A stretch of DNA of 64,000 bases from Ancylobacter vacuolatus (GTDB lineage: Bacteria; Pseudomonadota; Alphaproteobacteria; Rhizobiales; Xanthobacteraceae). The stretch covers positions 186,001-250,000 of the forward strand of contig NZ_JAUSUH010000001.1 of the NCBI RefSeq assembly GCF_030813595.1, read 5' to 3'. Made by a program: the position numbers and the translations under genes. Shown in pieces: positions 38,305-47,834 of this stretch (position 1 is its first letter; the number at the start of each line of letters is the position of its first letter). The notes under the pieces were generated by a model, which was not told where the DNA came from, made no database searches, and saw only the letters and a program-made list of their open reading frames with translations.

Positions 38305-38523
38305 CGCCTGCGCACCCTCGCGGATCTGCGGAAGGACGCCTCCCAGGCGCTGGAAGGTGCGCTCCCCGTGCTGGTGCCGGCGAAGCTTCCGGCCCGCTCG
38401 GTGCGGGTGAACATCACGCTGGACGAGCGCCTGCTGTCTCCCATCAATGCCGCCGCACGGGCTGCCGGCGAAGACCGCTCCGCCTATCTCGCCGAAGCCG
38501 CGAAGGAGCGCATGGCACGCTAG
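38305..38523 (+). pseudogene. HicB-like antitoxin, C-terminal remnant
   Basis: About 72 residues matching the end of HicB antitoxins: LRTLADLRKDASQALEGALP, VRVNITLDERLLSPINAAAR and RSAYLAEAAKERMAR (ribbon-helix-helix type DNA-binding part). The N-terminal partial RNase H-like domain is missing and no hicA toxin is adjacent. The frame remains open upstream to 38167 but without homology. Confidence 0.65.
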
Positions 38524-38870
38524 GGAAAACGGTGCAGTCATGCCGCCCTCTCGACAACTTGAAGGCGAGCGGGCAGCGTCATGGCACGCGAGGAGAACTC
38601 AGGACCTTCATTCCTTTGAGTGTGGCTCGCCTCTTGCTGGGTAAGGCTCGTGCCGCGAGCGGGCGACATAGCCCGGCCCCCATTGCAGCTTGCCGCTCAC
38701 CGTGCGCTTCGCCCAGCCGCCAATCGGTTGGCCACCCGCCCAGGCCACGAACTCGATTGCTATCGGGAGCTTCCCCTCGGCTCGTCTAGCGACCCAAGCG
38801 AAATGAAAGCTATTGCGCGAAACTCAACTTGGAGTCGTAATGTAAGCAGAAAAACAAGTCGGGGGTGGTC
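38524..38870. other. Gene-free stretch
   Basis: 347 bp between the HicB remnant and the secreted orphan; presumably contains the promoter of the latter. Nothing else recognised. Confidence 0.5.
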
Positions 38871-40133
38871 ATGCGGTATCTGCGCGTTCTCGAAGTCTTT
38901 GTTATTGCGGCATTTGTTGTCGTCTTCAGTGCGGATGCCTTCGCCCAGCGATGCGATCCGGAAAGCGGCCGCCCGCTTCCGGCCCGGTGCCTTACGCCCG
39001 GCACGAGCCCAAGCGTCACTCCAGTATTGGTGGAACAGCAAACCGCGCGCCCCGAGGACGTCATTATCAATCTGGCGACGCCAGACCTGACCGAAGACGA
39101 GCTCAGCAACAATTACTACTTTGATCTGGCGATAGCCGGAGGCTGCGGCTCGCCCTTTTACCAAAGCGCGAGGCAGTTCCTGGATTCTCGGAACCCGTCT
39201 TTCTGGCAGCGCCTCACGAACCGAACCGGCATCACTTACGAGAGGGCCAGTTACGTTCTTACCGCCAAGTTCTCCAACGCCCGCTGGGCCGCCCTGCCGG
39301 CAAATACGCTCGCCGAAGCGCCGCTGGTGAGTTTCACCCGGAACGCGAACGGCTCGGTCGTCGACGTGCGATGCGAGTCCCTTCTTCTCACCGGGATCCC
39401 GATCACGACCGATCTGAGCGTGGCGTTCAAGCTCTACGTCTCGCGCGAGCCGGTGGTGTCTGATCGCGCGATTAGGGGACTGGCCTTCGTGACGAAGGTC
39501 GCGTCCTTCCTCGTCTCCACGGGCGTCTTTCACGCTTCGATGCAGGCCGATCTGGCGATCATTGACCAGAACCGGGAGCCGTTGGCGACGGCGGCAAACG
39601 AGTTCTTCCACACCTTCCAGGCAGTCGACGACTTCAAGGTTGAAAGAACGATTCTCAGCAGCCAGGCGGGCCTGCTGTCGGGCACGGGAACCAGGGTGAT
39701 GGGCCTCAAAAAGACGCTTCGGACCCTGGCGTTCCTAGATACAGTCCGCTCGGGCAGGCTGGCGCGGCCGAACGAGAACATCGCCAATGCGATCAGGATT
39801 CGCACGGGGGTCGACATCGTGAATCTCGCGACGAGCATCCAGCCCGAATACGATAGGGACCTCGTCGAGGGGACTACGAGCACGGCTCGCCGTATTTGCC
39901 AGCGCATTCGCGACAAATTCGATTTCAACAATTCCGTCGACAACGTCGTTGCGATGTATGCGATCCTCAACGGAAAGAGGACGACCCTCAACGGTCAGGC
40001 GAAGTTCCACTGCCTCGACGCGACCGACATCGAAGATCTCAGCAGGATCGGCATCACCCGCCCCCCTTATGAGGGCGGGTTTGCCGGGGCGGCGGCCGTC
40101 ACAGCCACCCAGGTCGCGGCGTCGCCGATGTGA
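38871..40133 (+). CDS. Secreted protein of unknown family
   Basis: A 420-aa protein with a clear signal peptide (VFVIAAFVVVFSADAFAQ, cleavage at AFA/Q), then a mature part without repeats or membrane segments. I do not recognise a family. It has six cysteines or fewer (for instance RCD, ARC, GGCGS, VRCES, RRICQR, FHCLD) that could form disulfides in the periplasm. ATG 38871 has GGGGGTGG upstream; a GTG at 38865 is an alternative. Long intact frame with signal peptide argues for a real gene although its neighbours are remnants. Confidence 0.75.
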   Translation: MRYLRVLEVFVIAAFVVVFSADAFAQRCDPESGRPLPARCLTPGTSPSVTPVLVEQQTARPEDVIINLATPDLTEDELSNNYYFDLAIAGGCGSPFYQSARQFLDSRNPSFWQRLTNRTGITYERASYVLTAKFSNARWAALPANTLAEAPLVSFTRNANGSVVDVRCESLLLTGIPITTDLSVAFKLYVSREPVVSDRAIRGLAFVTKVASFLVSTGVFHASMQADLAIIDQNREPLATAANEFFHTFQAVDDFKVERTILSSQAGLLSGTGTRVMGLKKTLRTLAFLDTVRSGRLARPNENIANAIRIRTGVDIVNLATSIQPEYDRDLVEGTTSTARRICQRIRDKFDFNNSVDNVVAMYAILNGKRTTLNGQAKFHCLDATDIEDLSRIGITRPPYEGGFAGAAAVTATQVAASPM

Positions 40134-40604
40134 CGCTGCGGTTTGGCCGTGCTCGACACCGGGCATAGGCTGCAAGGTCACACGCATCGTTCCGCCTTCG
40201 CTGCCGCGATTGTCATCCGGCTCCATTCGTCCGGCGACCAGATGCCGCCGCCGCGCGACAAGGCCCCTCGACAGAGCGGTGGCTGATGCGCAGCCGCCGG
40301 GCAATCTCTCAGCGCGGCCGGCCGAGCGGGTGCCGCCGGCGCGCCACCGGCACCACCCGCCATGGGCGCGTGATGATGAAGAGCACTGGCCTGCGCGCGA
40401 GCTTCCCTCATGCTTCCCCACGCAAGGCATGATCTTGGTGCGCACCGTTGCCTTCGTGGCCTGCAGATGCGCGTCGAGATCGCTCTCGATCCTTGCGAGT
40501 TCGTTCGGCGTCGGCCGCCCGTCCGCCAGCGCATCGGAGATGCCGGCGAGCACATTTCTCGCGCGCCAGCCCGGCCAGGCGCTCTGCTCGCCACGGCGCC
40601 GGAT
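40134..40604. other. No recognisable gene
   Basis: About 470 bp after the secreted orphan. Overlapping open frames on both strands look like GC-rich chance frames. Confidence 0.45.
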
Positions 40605-40688
40605 GGGCGCGGCATGATCAACCTGCTGGCGGCCGATAGGCTGATGGATTCGCCGCGCACCTATGGCGCCTTCCTGCTGTGGCTGCTG
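40605..40688 (+). pseudogene. Short HerA/DUF853-like fragment
   Basis: Encodes GRGMINLLAADRLMDSPRTY followed by GAFLLWLL, which closely matches a conserved stretch in DUF853 (HerA-like bipolar helicase) proteins. Only about 28 residues are recognisable and flanks do not match, so this is a scar of a lost gene. Confidence 0.4.
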
Positions 40689-41100
40689 CCGGTCGGCGGC
40701 ATCACACCCCAGACAATGGCACCCCACTGCGCAGCCGGGGCAGATGGCTTTGGCTTGGGCCGCGCGCTCTGCATGCCCGGACAGTCCGTTGCTCAAGTGG
40801 CCGCGCAAGCCCGTTCCTTCCGCATCGCGTGAAAAGCGCACGAGTGACGAAGCTCAAGGGGCGAACCATAAGCAGACGGCTCATCCTAGCCTGCTGTAGC
40901 ATCGTGGCCTCCGATCAGAGGATGGTCCGCTAACGGTCGTGCGGACCGAGCCGAAACGTCGAACACCTATGGTATTGAAATTGCGTGATTCAGCTGGCGT
41001 CGAGAGAGCCGGCGGGAGCCGCCGACGCCGGTCACTTTCGCTCTTGGGACGCGTGGTCGACCGGCAGGAACTGCCGACCGACCACGCGGGGCGCCAATCG
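40689..41100. other. Gene-free stretch at the right edge of the island region
   Basis: About 410 bp containing a strong hairpin at 41051-41087 but no gene I can support. Confidence 0.5.
41051..41087. terminator. Long imperfect hairpin downstream of the catabolic operon
   Basis: GCGTGGTCG (41051-41059) pairs with CGACCACGC (41079-41087) and CGGCAG (41062-41067) with CTGCCG (41071-41076), with an AC/AC mismatch between and loop GAA. It begins 14 bp beyond the last stop codon of the minus-strand operon. No T-tract, so it may be a stabilising structure or a weak terminator. Confidence 0.5.
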
Positions 41101-42561
41101 TCAAAGAGCCGCTAGTTCAGTCACAAACTTGGTGCGCAGAAAGGCATCAAGTCCTTCAATGCCGCTCTCGGAGCCGTAGCCGGACTCGTTCACTCCCCCG
41201 AACGGCGTTTCCGGCGTCGACACCGCCATGTGGTTGACGCCGACGAGGCCAGCGTCAAGCGCCTCCTCGGTGCGCGCCGCCAGCGCCCCGGAGCGGGTGA
41301 ACACGAAAGAGGCCAAGCCGTAGGGCAGGGCGTTCGCCCGCTCGATCACCTCGTCGAAACTGGAGAAGGAGGTGATCGGAGCAATGGGCCCGAAAGGCTC
41401 GTTCGACATGATTGCCGCATCCGCCGGGACGTTGGCGAGGACGGTCGGCGCGAAGAAATGCCCCTGATTGCCGATGCGTCGGCCGCCGAGCTTCAGCTCA
41501 GCGCCCTTGGCGACGGCATCGTTCACCAGTTCTTCCATCGCGGCGAGGCGGCGGCGGGCGATCATCGGCCCCATTTGCGTGCCGGCGTCGAGGCCGTTGC
41601 CCACCTTCAGTTCGGAGGCGAGTTTGACGAAGCGCTCGACGAAGGGATGGTAGAGCGATTCATGGACAAAGAAGCGCGTGGGCGAGGTGCAGACCTGGCC
41701 GGCATTGCGGAACTTGAACGCCACCAGCGTGCGTGCCGCGAGGTCGAGATCGGCGTCGCCATGGACGATGACCGGCGCATGGCCGCCCAGTTCCATGGTG
41801 CAGCGCTTGAGCGTATCGGCCGACAGCCGGGCGAGTTCCTTGCCCACGGCGGTGGAGCCGGTGAGCGTCACCGCCTTCGGGATGGGCGAGGCCAGCAGCA
41901 CGCGGCTGACATGGGCCGGCGCGCCGAACACCACGTTCAGCACGCCCGCCGGCAGGCCGGCCTCCTGGAAGCAGCGGGCGATGGCGACCGCCGTGCCGGG
42001 GGTCTCTTCCGCCGGCTTGATGATGATCGAGCAGCCCGCGCCGAGCGCGCCGGCGATCTTGCGGATGACGTTGGATGACGGGAAGTTCCAGGCGGCGAAG
42101 GCGACCACGGGCCCCACCGGCTCCTTGAGCACCATCTGGCGGACATTGGCCATGCGGGCGGGCACGATGCGGCCATAGGCGCGCTTGCCCTCTTCCGCGT
42201 ACCAGCGGGTGGCGTCGGCGGCGAACTGCACCTCCGGCACAGCTTCGGCGAGAGGCTTGCCGTTCTCCATGGTCAGCAGCCGCCCGATGCGCTCCTTGCG
42301 CGCCTCGATGAGGTCGGCCGCCTTCATCATCAGCGTGTAGCGGGCCTGCGCCGTCATCGCCTTCCAGAGCTTGAAGCCACGTTGGGAGGCCTCCAGAGCG
42401 CGGGCGAGGTCGGCATCGGACGCGTGGGGTACGGTGGCGAGCGCTTCGCCGGTGGCCGGGTTCTCCAGCGTTTCGCTCTTGCCGTCGGAGCCCTGGCACC
42501 AGACGCCGTCGATCAGCAGCTCGATGGTTTCGTCATATTTGGGAAGGTCGGTCATCGTCAT
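41101..42561 (-). CDS. NAD(P)-dependent aldehyde dehydrogenase (semialdehyde type)
   Basis: A 486-aa aldehyde dehydrogenase of the succinate-semialdehyde / 2-oxoglutarate-semialdehyde group. Catalytic Cys in NAGQVCTSPTRF and Glu in MELGGHAPVIVH; NAD motif FTGSTxVG-like (LTGSTAVGKELARLS). Last gene of the ten-gene minus-strand cluster. In known hydroxyproline pathways the final enzyme oxidises 2-oxoglutarate semialdehyde to 2-oxoglutarate, and this protein is a good candidate for that step. The second ATG (MTDLPKYDE) could also be the start. Specificity within the family is inferred from context. Confidence 0.9.
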   Translation of the reverse strand: MTMTDLPKYDETIELLIDGVWCQGSDGKSETLENPATGEALATVPHASDADLARALEASQRGFKLWKAMTAQARYTLMMKAADLIEARKERIGRLLTMENGKPLAEAVPEVQFAADATRWYAEEGKRAYGRIVPARMANVRQMVLKEPVGPVVAFAAWNFPSSNVIRKIAGALGAGCSIIIKPAEETPGTAVAIARCFQEAGLPAGVLNVVFGAPAHVSRVLLASPIPKAVTLTGSTAVGKELARLSADTLKRCTMELGGHAPVIVHGDADLDLAARTLVAFKFRNAGQVCTSPTRFFVHESLYHPFVERFVKLASELKVGNGLDAGTQMGPMIARRRLAAMEELVNDAVAKGAELKLGGRRIGNQGHFFAPTVLANVPADAAIMSNEPFGPIAPITSFSSFDEVIERANALPYGLASFVFTRSGALAARTEEALDAGLVGVNHMAVSTPETPFGGVNESGYGSESGIEGLDAFLRTKFVTELAAL

Positions 42562-42600
42562 CTCCAGGAGCCCGAGGAAGAAGCGGGCCGAATGTTGGCC

Positions 42601-43596
42601 TCAACGGCAAAGGAATCCGTCCGACAGGGGGTCGCCGTCGGCGAGCATGAAACGATGCTCACCGGTGACGTGGGCAAGGCCGATGATGTGCGGGTGGATG
42701 GCGTCCGGCCGCCCCTCGATCGCGCGTGCGGTCGCGGTGAAGTCGACGTCGAGGATATTGCGGGTGCGTATCGGCTGATCAAGGCCGATCTCGCCGCGCG
42801 CCACCAATTGGGCGAGCCGCGCCGAGGAGCCGGTGCCGCAGGGCGAGCGGTCGAACTTGTTCGATTCCAGCACCACTAGCTGGCGGCTGACCAAGCCCTG
42901 ATCGTCCGCCGCTGTCTCGTAGAACAGGATGGAATCGACAGGTCGGTCGGTCCCCGGCACATGCCCTTGCACGATGTCGGCGTTCAGCGCCGCCTTCAGC
43001 GCCGCACCAATGGCCATGGCGTGGGAGACGCCGGCCGGCGCCAGCTCGACGCCGGCGGCGCGGGCGGCAACAAGGCCGTACCAATTGCCGCCCCACACCA
43101 CATCAACGCTCACAGTCACCCCCAGGGCGGCGACCGGAACGTTGCAGGTGGCGACATAGGCCGGCACATTCTCGAAGGTGACGGCGGCCACCGCCCCGTG
43201 CTCGCGGCGCACATGCACGGTGATGATTCCGGCCGGCACTTCCAGCGTGAAGGAGCTTTGCGGCAGGTCGGAGGGACCGATGAGCCCCATCTGGTCCAGC
43301 GTCACCGCAAGGCCGATGGTCGCGTGGCCGCACATCTCCAAGTACTTATAGCTGCCGAGGAAGAAGGCACCGAAATCCGCCCGCGTGCTCTCGGTCATCA
43401 CCACGCCCACCATCGCCGCGTGGCCGCGCGGTTCGTGCAGGAGAAAGGTGCGCAGCGCATCGAAGCGGGCACGAAAATCCTCGGCCCGCGCCGCGACCGT
43501 GTCACCGCGCAGAGGCGGCACGCCGCCGGTGACGACGCGGGTGGGATGGCCCGCCGTGTGGCTGTCTATGGTCGAGATCCAGCGGCGGATCGCCAT
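42601..43596 (-). CDS. Proline racemase-family enzyme (4-hydroxyproline epimerase-like), copy 1
   Basis: A 331-aa enzyme of the proline racemase / hydroxyproline epimerase family. Both catalytic cysteines are present: Cys89 in EMCGHATIG and Cys253 in FDRSPCGTGSSA; N-terminal IDSHTAGHPTRVV is typical. A Cys/Cys pair means epimerisation or racemisation rather than the dehydratase variant, which lacks one. Likely converts trans-4-hydroxy-L-proline to cis-4-hydroxy-D-proline or a related step. Lies between the GMC gene and the aldehyde dehydrogenase, 14 and 39 nt away. Exact substrate is not decidable from sequence. Confidence 0.9.
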   Translation of the reverse strand: MAIRRWISTIDSHTAGHPTRVVTGGVPPLRGDTVAARAEDFRARFDALRTFLLHEPRGHAAMVGVVMTESTRADFGAFFLGSYKYLEMCGHATIGLAVTLDQMGLIGPSDLPQSSFTLEVPAGIITVHVRREHGAVAAVTFENVPAYVATCNVPVAALGVTVSVDVVWGGNWYGLVAARAAGVELAPAGVSHAMAIGAALKAALNADIVQGHVPGTDRPVDSILFYETAADDQGLVSRQLVVLESNKFDRSPCGTGSSARLAQLVARGEIGLDQPIRTRNILDVDFTATARAIEGRPDAIHPHIIGLAHVTGEHRFMLADGDPLSDGFLCR

Positions 43597-43610
43597 GTCG
43601 TTCCCCTGTT

Positions 43611-45308
43611 CTAGCGGCCGGACTTGATGGCGTCGGCGATCTTCTCGCCGGCCATGATCGTCGTCAGCATGGTGTTGGCGCTGATCACCGCCGGCATGAT
43701 CGAGGCGTCGACCACGCGCAGGCCGTCGACACCGATCACCCGCGCGGCGCTATCGACCACGGCGCGGCGGTCGTCCGGGCGGCCGATCCGGCAGGTGCCT
43801 GAAGCGTGCCAGCTGCCGCAGGCGTTCTCCTTGATCCAGTCCCGCAGCGCCTTGGGGTCGCCCATCATCTCGCGGGCCTTGAGGCCGGGGGTGATGACGT
43901 TCTCGATCATCAGCTTGCGCGATAGCGACCCCGTGCCCATGATTCCGGCCGCCATCAGCGTCATGAACCAGTTGGTGCGGCTGACGGCGCCGAGCTTGCG
44001 CACGCGCTCGGAGAAGGTGGCGGGGAAGATGTTCTCGATCACCCCGTTCATCGCTGGATCGTTCACGATGCCCCAGAGCCGGTGCATGCCGTCTTCGAGC
44101 CGCTTGAGGTCGCGCTCGTCGGAGAGCTGGCGGAAATTGACGAAGGGCGCGGTCGCGGCGTCGCGTCCCCGCAGCTTCACCTCGCCGGTCGAATAGGGCC
44201 GGTTCACGCAGACGAGGATGGAGGCGAGCCGCCGCCCCAGCGGGTGCCAGGCCGCGCGGTTGGAGGGCAGCACGAACATGTCGCCCGGTGTCGTGTCCGG
44301 CAGGCCGGAGCTGTAGCGATAGCCGATCTGGATATGGCGGCGCTGGCTTGCGGGCAGGCGGGCGGATTTCGGAAGATAGGCGGCGAAGGCGACCATCGGG
44401 TGGTCCTGCAGATTCTGGCCGACGCCGGGCCGGTCGGCGCGCACCGCAATGCCGTGCTCGCCCAGATGCGAAGCATCGCCAATGCCCGCGCGCATGAGGT
44501 GAGCGGGGGTCTGGAGCGCGCCGGTGGAGAGGATCACTTCCCGTGCCGTCAGCGTCAGGGGGCCGCCCGGCCCGATCACCGTGAGCCCGGTGACGCGGCG
44601 ACCCTCGAACAGCAGTTCCTTCATCTCGGTGTCGGCGAGGATGGTCAGGTTCGGCCGCGCGCGCACCTCGCGGGTAAGATAGGCGCGCGCTGTCGAGACC
44701 CGTTCACCGTCGACATTATTGATGGTCATCGGGAAATAGCCGTCGTCGAAGACGCCATTGTGATCGCCGATATTGCGGATGCCCTGCTTGTCGAAGACGC
44801 CCGCGACGGTTTTCGCGAAAGGCGACCAGTCCTTCTCGGGAATGCGGCGCAGCGGCAGGGGGCCGTGGCTGCCATGCATCTGGCTGTTGCCGAAATCGAG
44901 ATCGGTCTCCAGCTTGCGGAAATAGGGCAGCACATCGTCCCAGCCCCAGCCCTCGGCGCCGGCTTCCCGCCAGTGGTCATAATCCCATGGCACGCCGCGA
45001 AAGGCGAACTGGCCGTTGATGGAGGTGCCGCCGCCCATCACCCGCGCCTGCTCATAGCGGCGCCCCTCCGCCCCGGGCTTGGGATCGTTCAGATGGATGG
45101 TGAGGTTCTGCCAGTGATAGAGCCGGTTGAAATAGGCGACGATCGGATAAGCATCGAGCGTGTCGGCCGGCTCGGCGCCGGGGGGCGTGTCGGGCCCGGC
45201 CTCGACGAGCGCGACCTTCAGGTTCGAGGCTTCCGAAAGCCGGCTGGCCAGCACGGCACCCGCCGCGCCGCCGCCGACGACAATGTAGTCATATGCGTGT
45301 TCGGACAT
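43611..45308 (-). CDS. GMC-family flavin oxidoreductase (choline dehydrogenase-like)
   Basis: A 565-aa GMC oxidoreductase. FAD-binding YDYIVVGGGAAGAVLASRLS at the N-terminus, GGGTSINGQFAFRG (GMC signature 1), STGALQTPAHLMRAGIG (signature 2) and the active-site WHASGTCRIG with the following DASIMP and N-T-M helix. I start at ATG 45308, just before the FAD motif. The gene sits 4 nt after an aldehyde dehydrogenase stop and in the position where hydroxyproline clusters normally carry a D-hydroxyproline dehydrogenase or oxidase, which is absent. It may oxidise a hydroxy-amino acid, amine alcohol or betaine-like substrate; not decidable. Confidence 0.9.
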   Translation of the reverse strand: MSEHAYDYIVVGGGAAGAVLASRLSEASNLKVALVEAGPDTPPGAEPADTLDAYPIVAYFNRLYHWQNLTIHLNDPKPGAEGRRYEQARVMGGGTSINGQFAFRGVPWDYDHWREAGAEGWGWDDVLPYFRKLETDLDFGNSQMHGSHGPLPLRRIPEKDWSPFAKTVAGVFDKQGIRNIGDHNGVFDDGYFPMTINNVDGERVSTARAYLTREVRARPNLTILADTEMKELLFEGRRVTGLTVIGPGGPLTLTAREVILSTGALQTPAHLMRAGIGDASHLGEHGIAVRADRPGVGQNLQDHPMVAFAAYLPKSARLPASQRRHIQIGYRYSSGLPDTTPGDMFVLPSNRAAWHPLGRRLASILVCVNRPYSTGEVKLRGRDAATAPFVNFRQLSDERDLKRLEDGMHRLWGIVNDPAMNGVIENIFPATFSERVRKLGAVSRTNWFMTLMAAGIMGTGSLSRKLMIENVITPGLKAREMMGDPKALRDWIKENACGSWHASGTCRIGRPDDRRAVVDSAARVIGVDGLRVVDASIMPAVISANTMLTTIMAGEKIADAIKSGR

Positions 45309-45312
45309 GTTC

Positions 45313-46788
45313 TCAGCCGTGATTGAGCCAGACGGTCTTGAAGCGCAGGAAGCCTTCAAGCCCCGCGCGCCCCATCTCCTTGCCGAAGCCGGAGCCGGCG
45401 AAACCGCCCTGCGGGGTTGCGAAATCGGGTTGGCGGCCATGGCCGTTGACCCAGACCGTGCCGGCGTTGAGGCGCGCGGGGAGGGCAAGCGCCTTGGTGG
45501 CGCTGGTGGTGTAGAGGCTGGCGGCGAGCGCGTAGCTGGGATGGTTGGCCATGGCCAGCGCCTCGTCCTCGTCGTCATAGGCGTAGACGGACAGCACCGG
45601 GCCGAAGAATTCCTCGCGGAAGCCGACCGACGTATCCGGCACGCCGGAGAGCACGGTCGGCTCCACATAGGCGCCGGCATTCATGGTGGCGCAGCGCCGG
45701 CCGCCGGTAAGGAGGGTGGCGCCATCGGCCACCGTTTCGGCCAACATGCGGTCGATGCGGGCCGCCTGCTTCTCGCTGATGATCGGTGGCAGGGTTGCGC
45801 GCGTGTCCCAGGTGGGACCCGCCACCCGCGCCTGCGCAATGCCGATGATCCGATCGGTCAGTTCGTCGAGCAGGTGGCGCGGTGCGATCAGTCGCGTGCC
45901 GGCGGTGCAGACCTGGCCGGCATTGGCCAGGAACCCACCGGCGATGGTGGCGGCGAGTGCGTCGAGATCATGCGCGTCGTCCATGACAAGCTGGGGCGTC
46001 TTGCCGCCCAGCTCCAGCGTCAGCGGCTTGGTGCCGGTCATCGCCGCATCCGCCATCACCCGCGCGCCGGTGGCCGACGAGCCGGTGAAGGTGATCTTGC
46101 CGGTGAGCGGGTGGCGCACCAGCGCTGAGCCGGTGGCGCCCGCACCCTGCACCACGTTGAACAGGCCAGCTGGCAGGCCGGCCTCGATGGCCAGTTCGGC
46201 AATCATCACCGCCGAGGAGGGGGTCAGCTCGGAGGGCTTCAGCACCACCGCATTGCCGGTCGCCAGCGCCGGCGCGGACTTCCAGATGGCGTTGATCGCC
46301 GGGAAGTTGAACGGCGCGATGGAGGCGATGACGCCATAGGGTTCGGGCTTGAGGAAAGTGGTGCCGCTGTTGGCCCCGGCGATCAGCGTTCCCTCGATCT
46401 TGTCCGCCCATTCGGCGAAGTAGCGCACGGCGCCCGCCGCGCGGACGAGGTCGCGGGTGATGACGTCGGCCACCGGCCGGGTCGTCGTTGCCGCTTCCAG
46501 CCGCCCGAGCTCGGTGCGCCGCGCGTCGATGAGGTCGGCCCACGCCTTCAGAACCCGCGCCCGTTCCAGCGGCGTGGCGGTGGACCAGCCGGACGCCGTG
46601 CGGACGTCGGCCGCGTTGCGCATCGCCTCATCCACCAGCGCCTCGTCCGCGGCCCGGAGGGTGCCGAGGGGCGCGCCGTCCGAAGGACGAACGAGCGCGA
46701 TCTCCGCGCCATCGCCGGCGACGCGCCGCCCGCCGATCAGATGATCGGTAATCGCGGTGACGCTGTTCGGGTCGAAATCGTGGGACAT
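45313..46788 (-). CDS. Aldehyde dehydrogenase, copy 2
   Basis: A 491-aa aldehyde dehydrogenase. Glu in TLELGGKTPQLVMDD, Cys in NAGQVCTAGTRLI, NAD motif FTGSSATGARVM. I use ATG 46788, preceded by AGGAGAGGCAC, rather than ATG 46803. Resembles benzaldehyde/betaine-type dehydrogenases more than copy 1, so the two are not recent duplicates. Next to the GMC oxidoreductase; alcohol dehydrogenation followed by aldehyde oxidation is a common pairing (as BetA/BetB). Substrate unknown. Confidence 0.9.
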   Translation of the reverse strand: MSHDFDPNSVTAITDHLIGGRRVAGDGAEIALVRPSDGAPLGTLRAADEALVDEAMRNAADVRTASGWSTATPLERARVLKAWADLIDARRTELGRLEAATTTRPVADVITRDLVRAAGAVRYFAEWADKIEGTLIAGANSGTTFLKPEPYGVIASIAPFNFPAINAIWKSAPALATGNAVVLKPSELTPSSAVMIAELAIEAGLPAGLFNVVQGAGATGSALVRHPLTGKITFTGSSATGARVMADAAMTGTKPLTLELGGKTPQLVMDDAHDLDALAATIAGGFLANAGQVCTAGTRLIAPRHLLDELTDRIIGIAQARVAGPTWDTRATLPPIISEKQAARIDRMLAETVADGATLLTGGRRCATMNAGAYVEPTVLSGVPDTSVGFREEFFGPVLSVYAYDDEDEALAMANHPSYALAASLYTTSATKALALPARLNAGTVWVNGHGRQPDFATPQGGFAGSGFGKEMGRAGLEGFLRFKTVWLNHG

Positions 46789-46811
46789 GTGCCTCTCCTG
46801 CACCCGGTTCC

Positions 46812-47819
46812 TCAGACGCCCGTCAGGCGGAAGCCCTGCTGGAACGGGTCATGGGGATCGAGGAAGAAGTTGAAGCTGCCGGTGAGGTAGGCGGAGCCGG
46901 TGACGGTGCAGCCGATCGCGGGCAGGTCGCCGACGGTGGCTTCGCTGCGAATCTCGCCGGTGAACACCGTGTCGAGAATGCCGGCATGGCGGAACGTGTC
47001 ACCCACCTTCAGCTCGCCCTTGCCGTGCAGCATCGCCATGCGCGACGCGGTGCCGGTGCCGCAGGGCGAGCGGTCGATCACGGTGGGCGGGCAGACGACG
47101 ACGTTCTTGCCGTCGAAGCGCACGCCGTCGCCCTCGCCGATGATCTCGATCTGGTAGATCTCGTTTACATGGGCAAGTGTCGGGTGCTGGACCGGAATGT
47201 CCTTCAGCCCGGCGCGCAGTTCAGCGGCCGCGCTCACCAGCGCCCAGGCATTATCGGTGGTCAGGTCGAGGCCGAGGTCGGAGCCCTTGACGATGAGGTA
47301 GAAATCGCCGCCGAAGGCGATATCTGCGCGCACCTTGCCGAAGCTCTTGGTCTCCACCATCACGTCGCGCTGGTAGAGGAAGCTCAGCGGCATCTCCAGC
47401 GTGACGGAAACGGCGCGGCCGTTCTCCACCTTCACCCGTGCCGGAACGACGCCGGCCGGGGTGTCGAGCCGCACCAGCGTCTCGCCTTCCTGCGCGGTGA
47501 TGTAGCCGGCCTCAACGGCGATGGTGGCGACCGCCATGGCGCAATGGCCGCACATGGGGGGATACGTGTCTGGCTCCAGGATGAGCATGCCGATATCGGC
47601 ATCCGGCGAGCAGGCCTCGGTGAGCACGGCCGCTGGCATGTTGAACGAGCCGCGCGGCTCGAACAGCACCAGCTGGCGCAGCCAGTCGCGGCTCATAAGG
47701 TCGGCGCGCTTTTCCACCATGGTGGCGCCGCGGATAGGCCCGAAGCCTGACGTGATGAGGCGGAGAGGGCATCCGGCGGTGTGGGAATCGATGCCCTGGA
47801 TGATGCGGGTCGAGCGCAT
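46812..47819 (-). CDS. Proline racemase-family enzyme, copy 2
   Basis: A 335-aa member of the proline racemase family, clearly diverged from copy 1. Both catalytic cysteines are present: Cys90 in PMCGHCAMAVATI and Cys253 in IDRSPCGTGTASR; IDSHTAGCPLRLI near the start and AFGGDFYLIV in the middle are typical. Most likely another racemase or epimerase acting on proline or a hydroxyproline isomer. Follows the DapA-like gene by 15 nt and precedes aldehyde dehydrogenase copy 2. Confidence 0.9.
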   Translation of the reverse strand: MRSTRIIQGIDSHTAGCPLRLITSGFGPIRGATMVEKRADLMSRDWLRQLVLFEPRGSFNMPAAVLTEACSPDADIGMLILEPDTYPPMCGHCAMAVATIAVEAGYITAQEGETLVRLDTPAGVVPARVKVENGRAVSVTLEMPLSFLYQRDVMVETKSFGKVRADIAFGGDFYLIVKGSDLGLDLTTDNAWALVSAAAELRAGLKDIPVQHPTLAHVNEIYQIEIIGEGDGVRFDGKNVVVCPPTVIDRSPCGTGTASRMAMLHGKGELKVGDTFRHAGILDTVFTGEIRSEATVGDLPAIGCTVTGSAYLTGSFNFFLDPHDPFQQGFRLTGV

Positions 47820-47834
47820 GATGTCTGTGTCCGT

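Noticed and set aside
40410..40832. A 140-codon plus-strand frame taken as a whole gene.
   Set aside because: Only about 28 residues (40605-40688) resemble a HerA-like protein; the rest has no pattern, so it is recorded as a scar.
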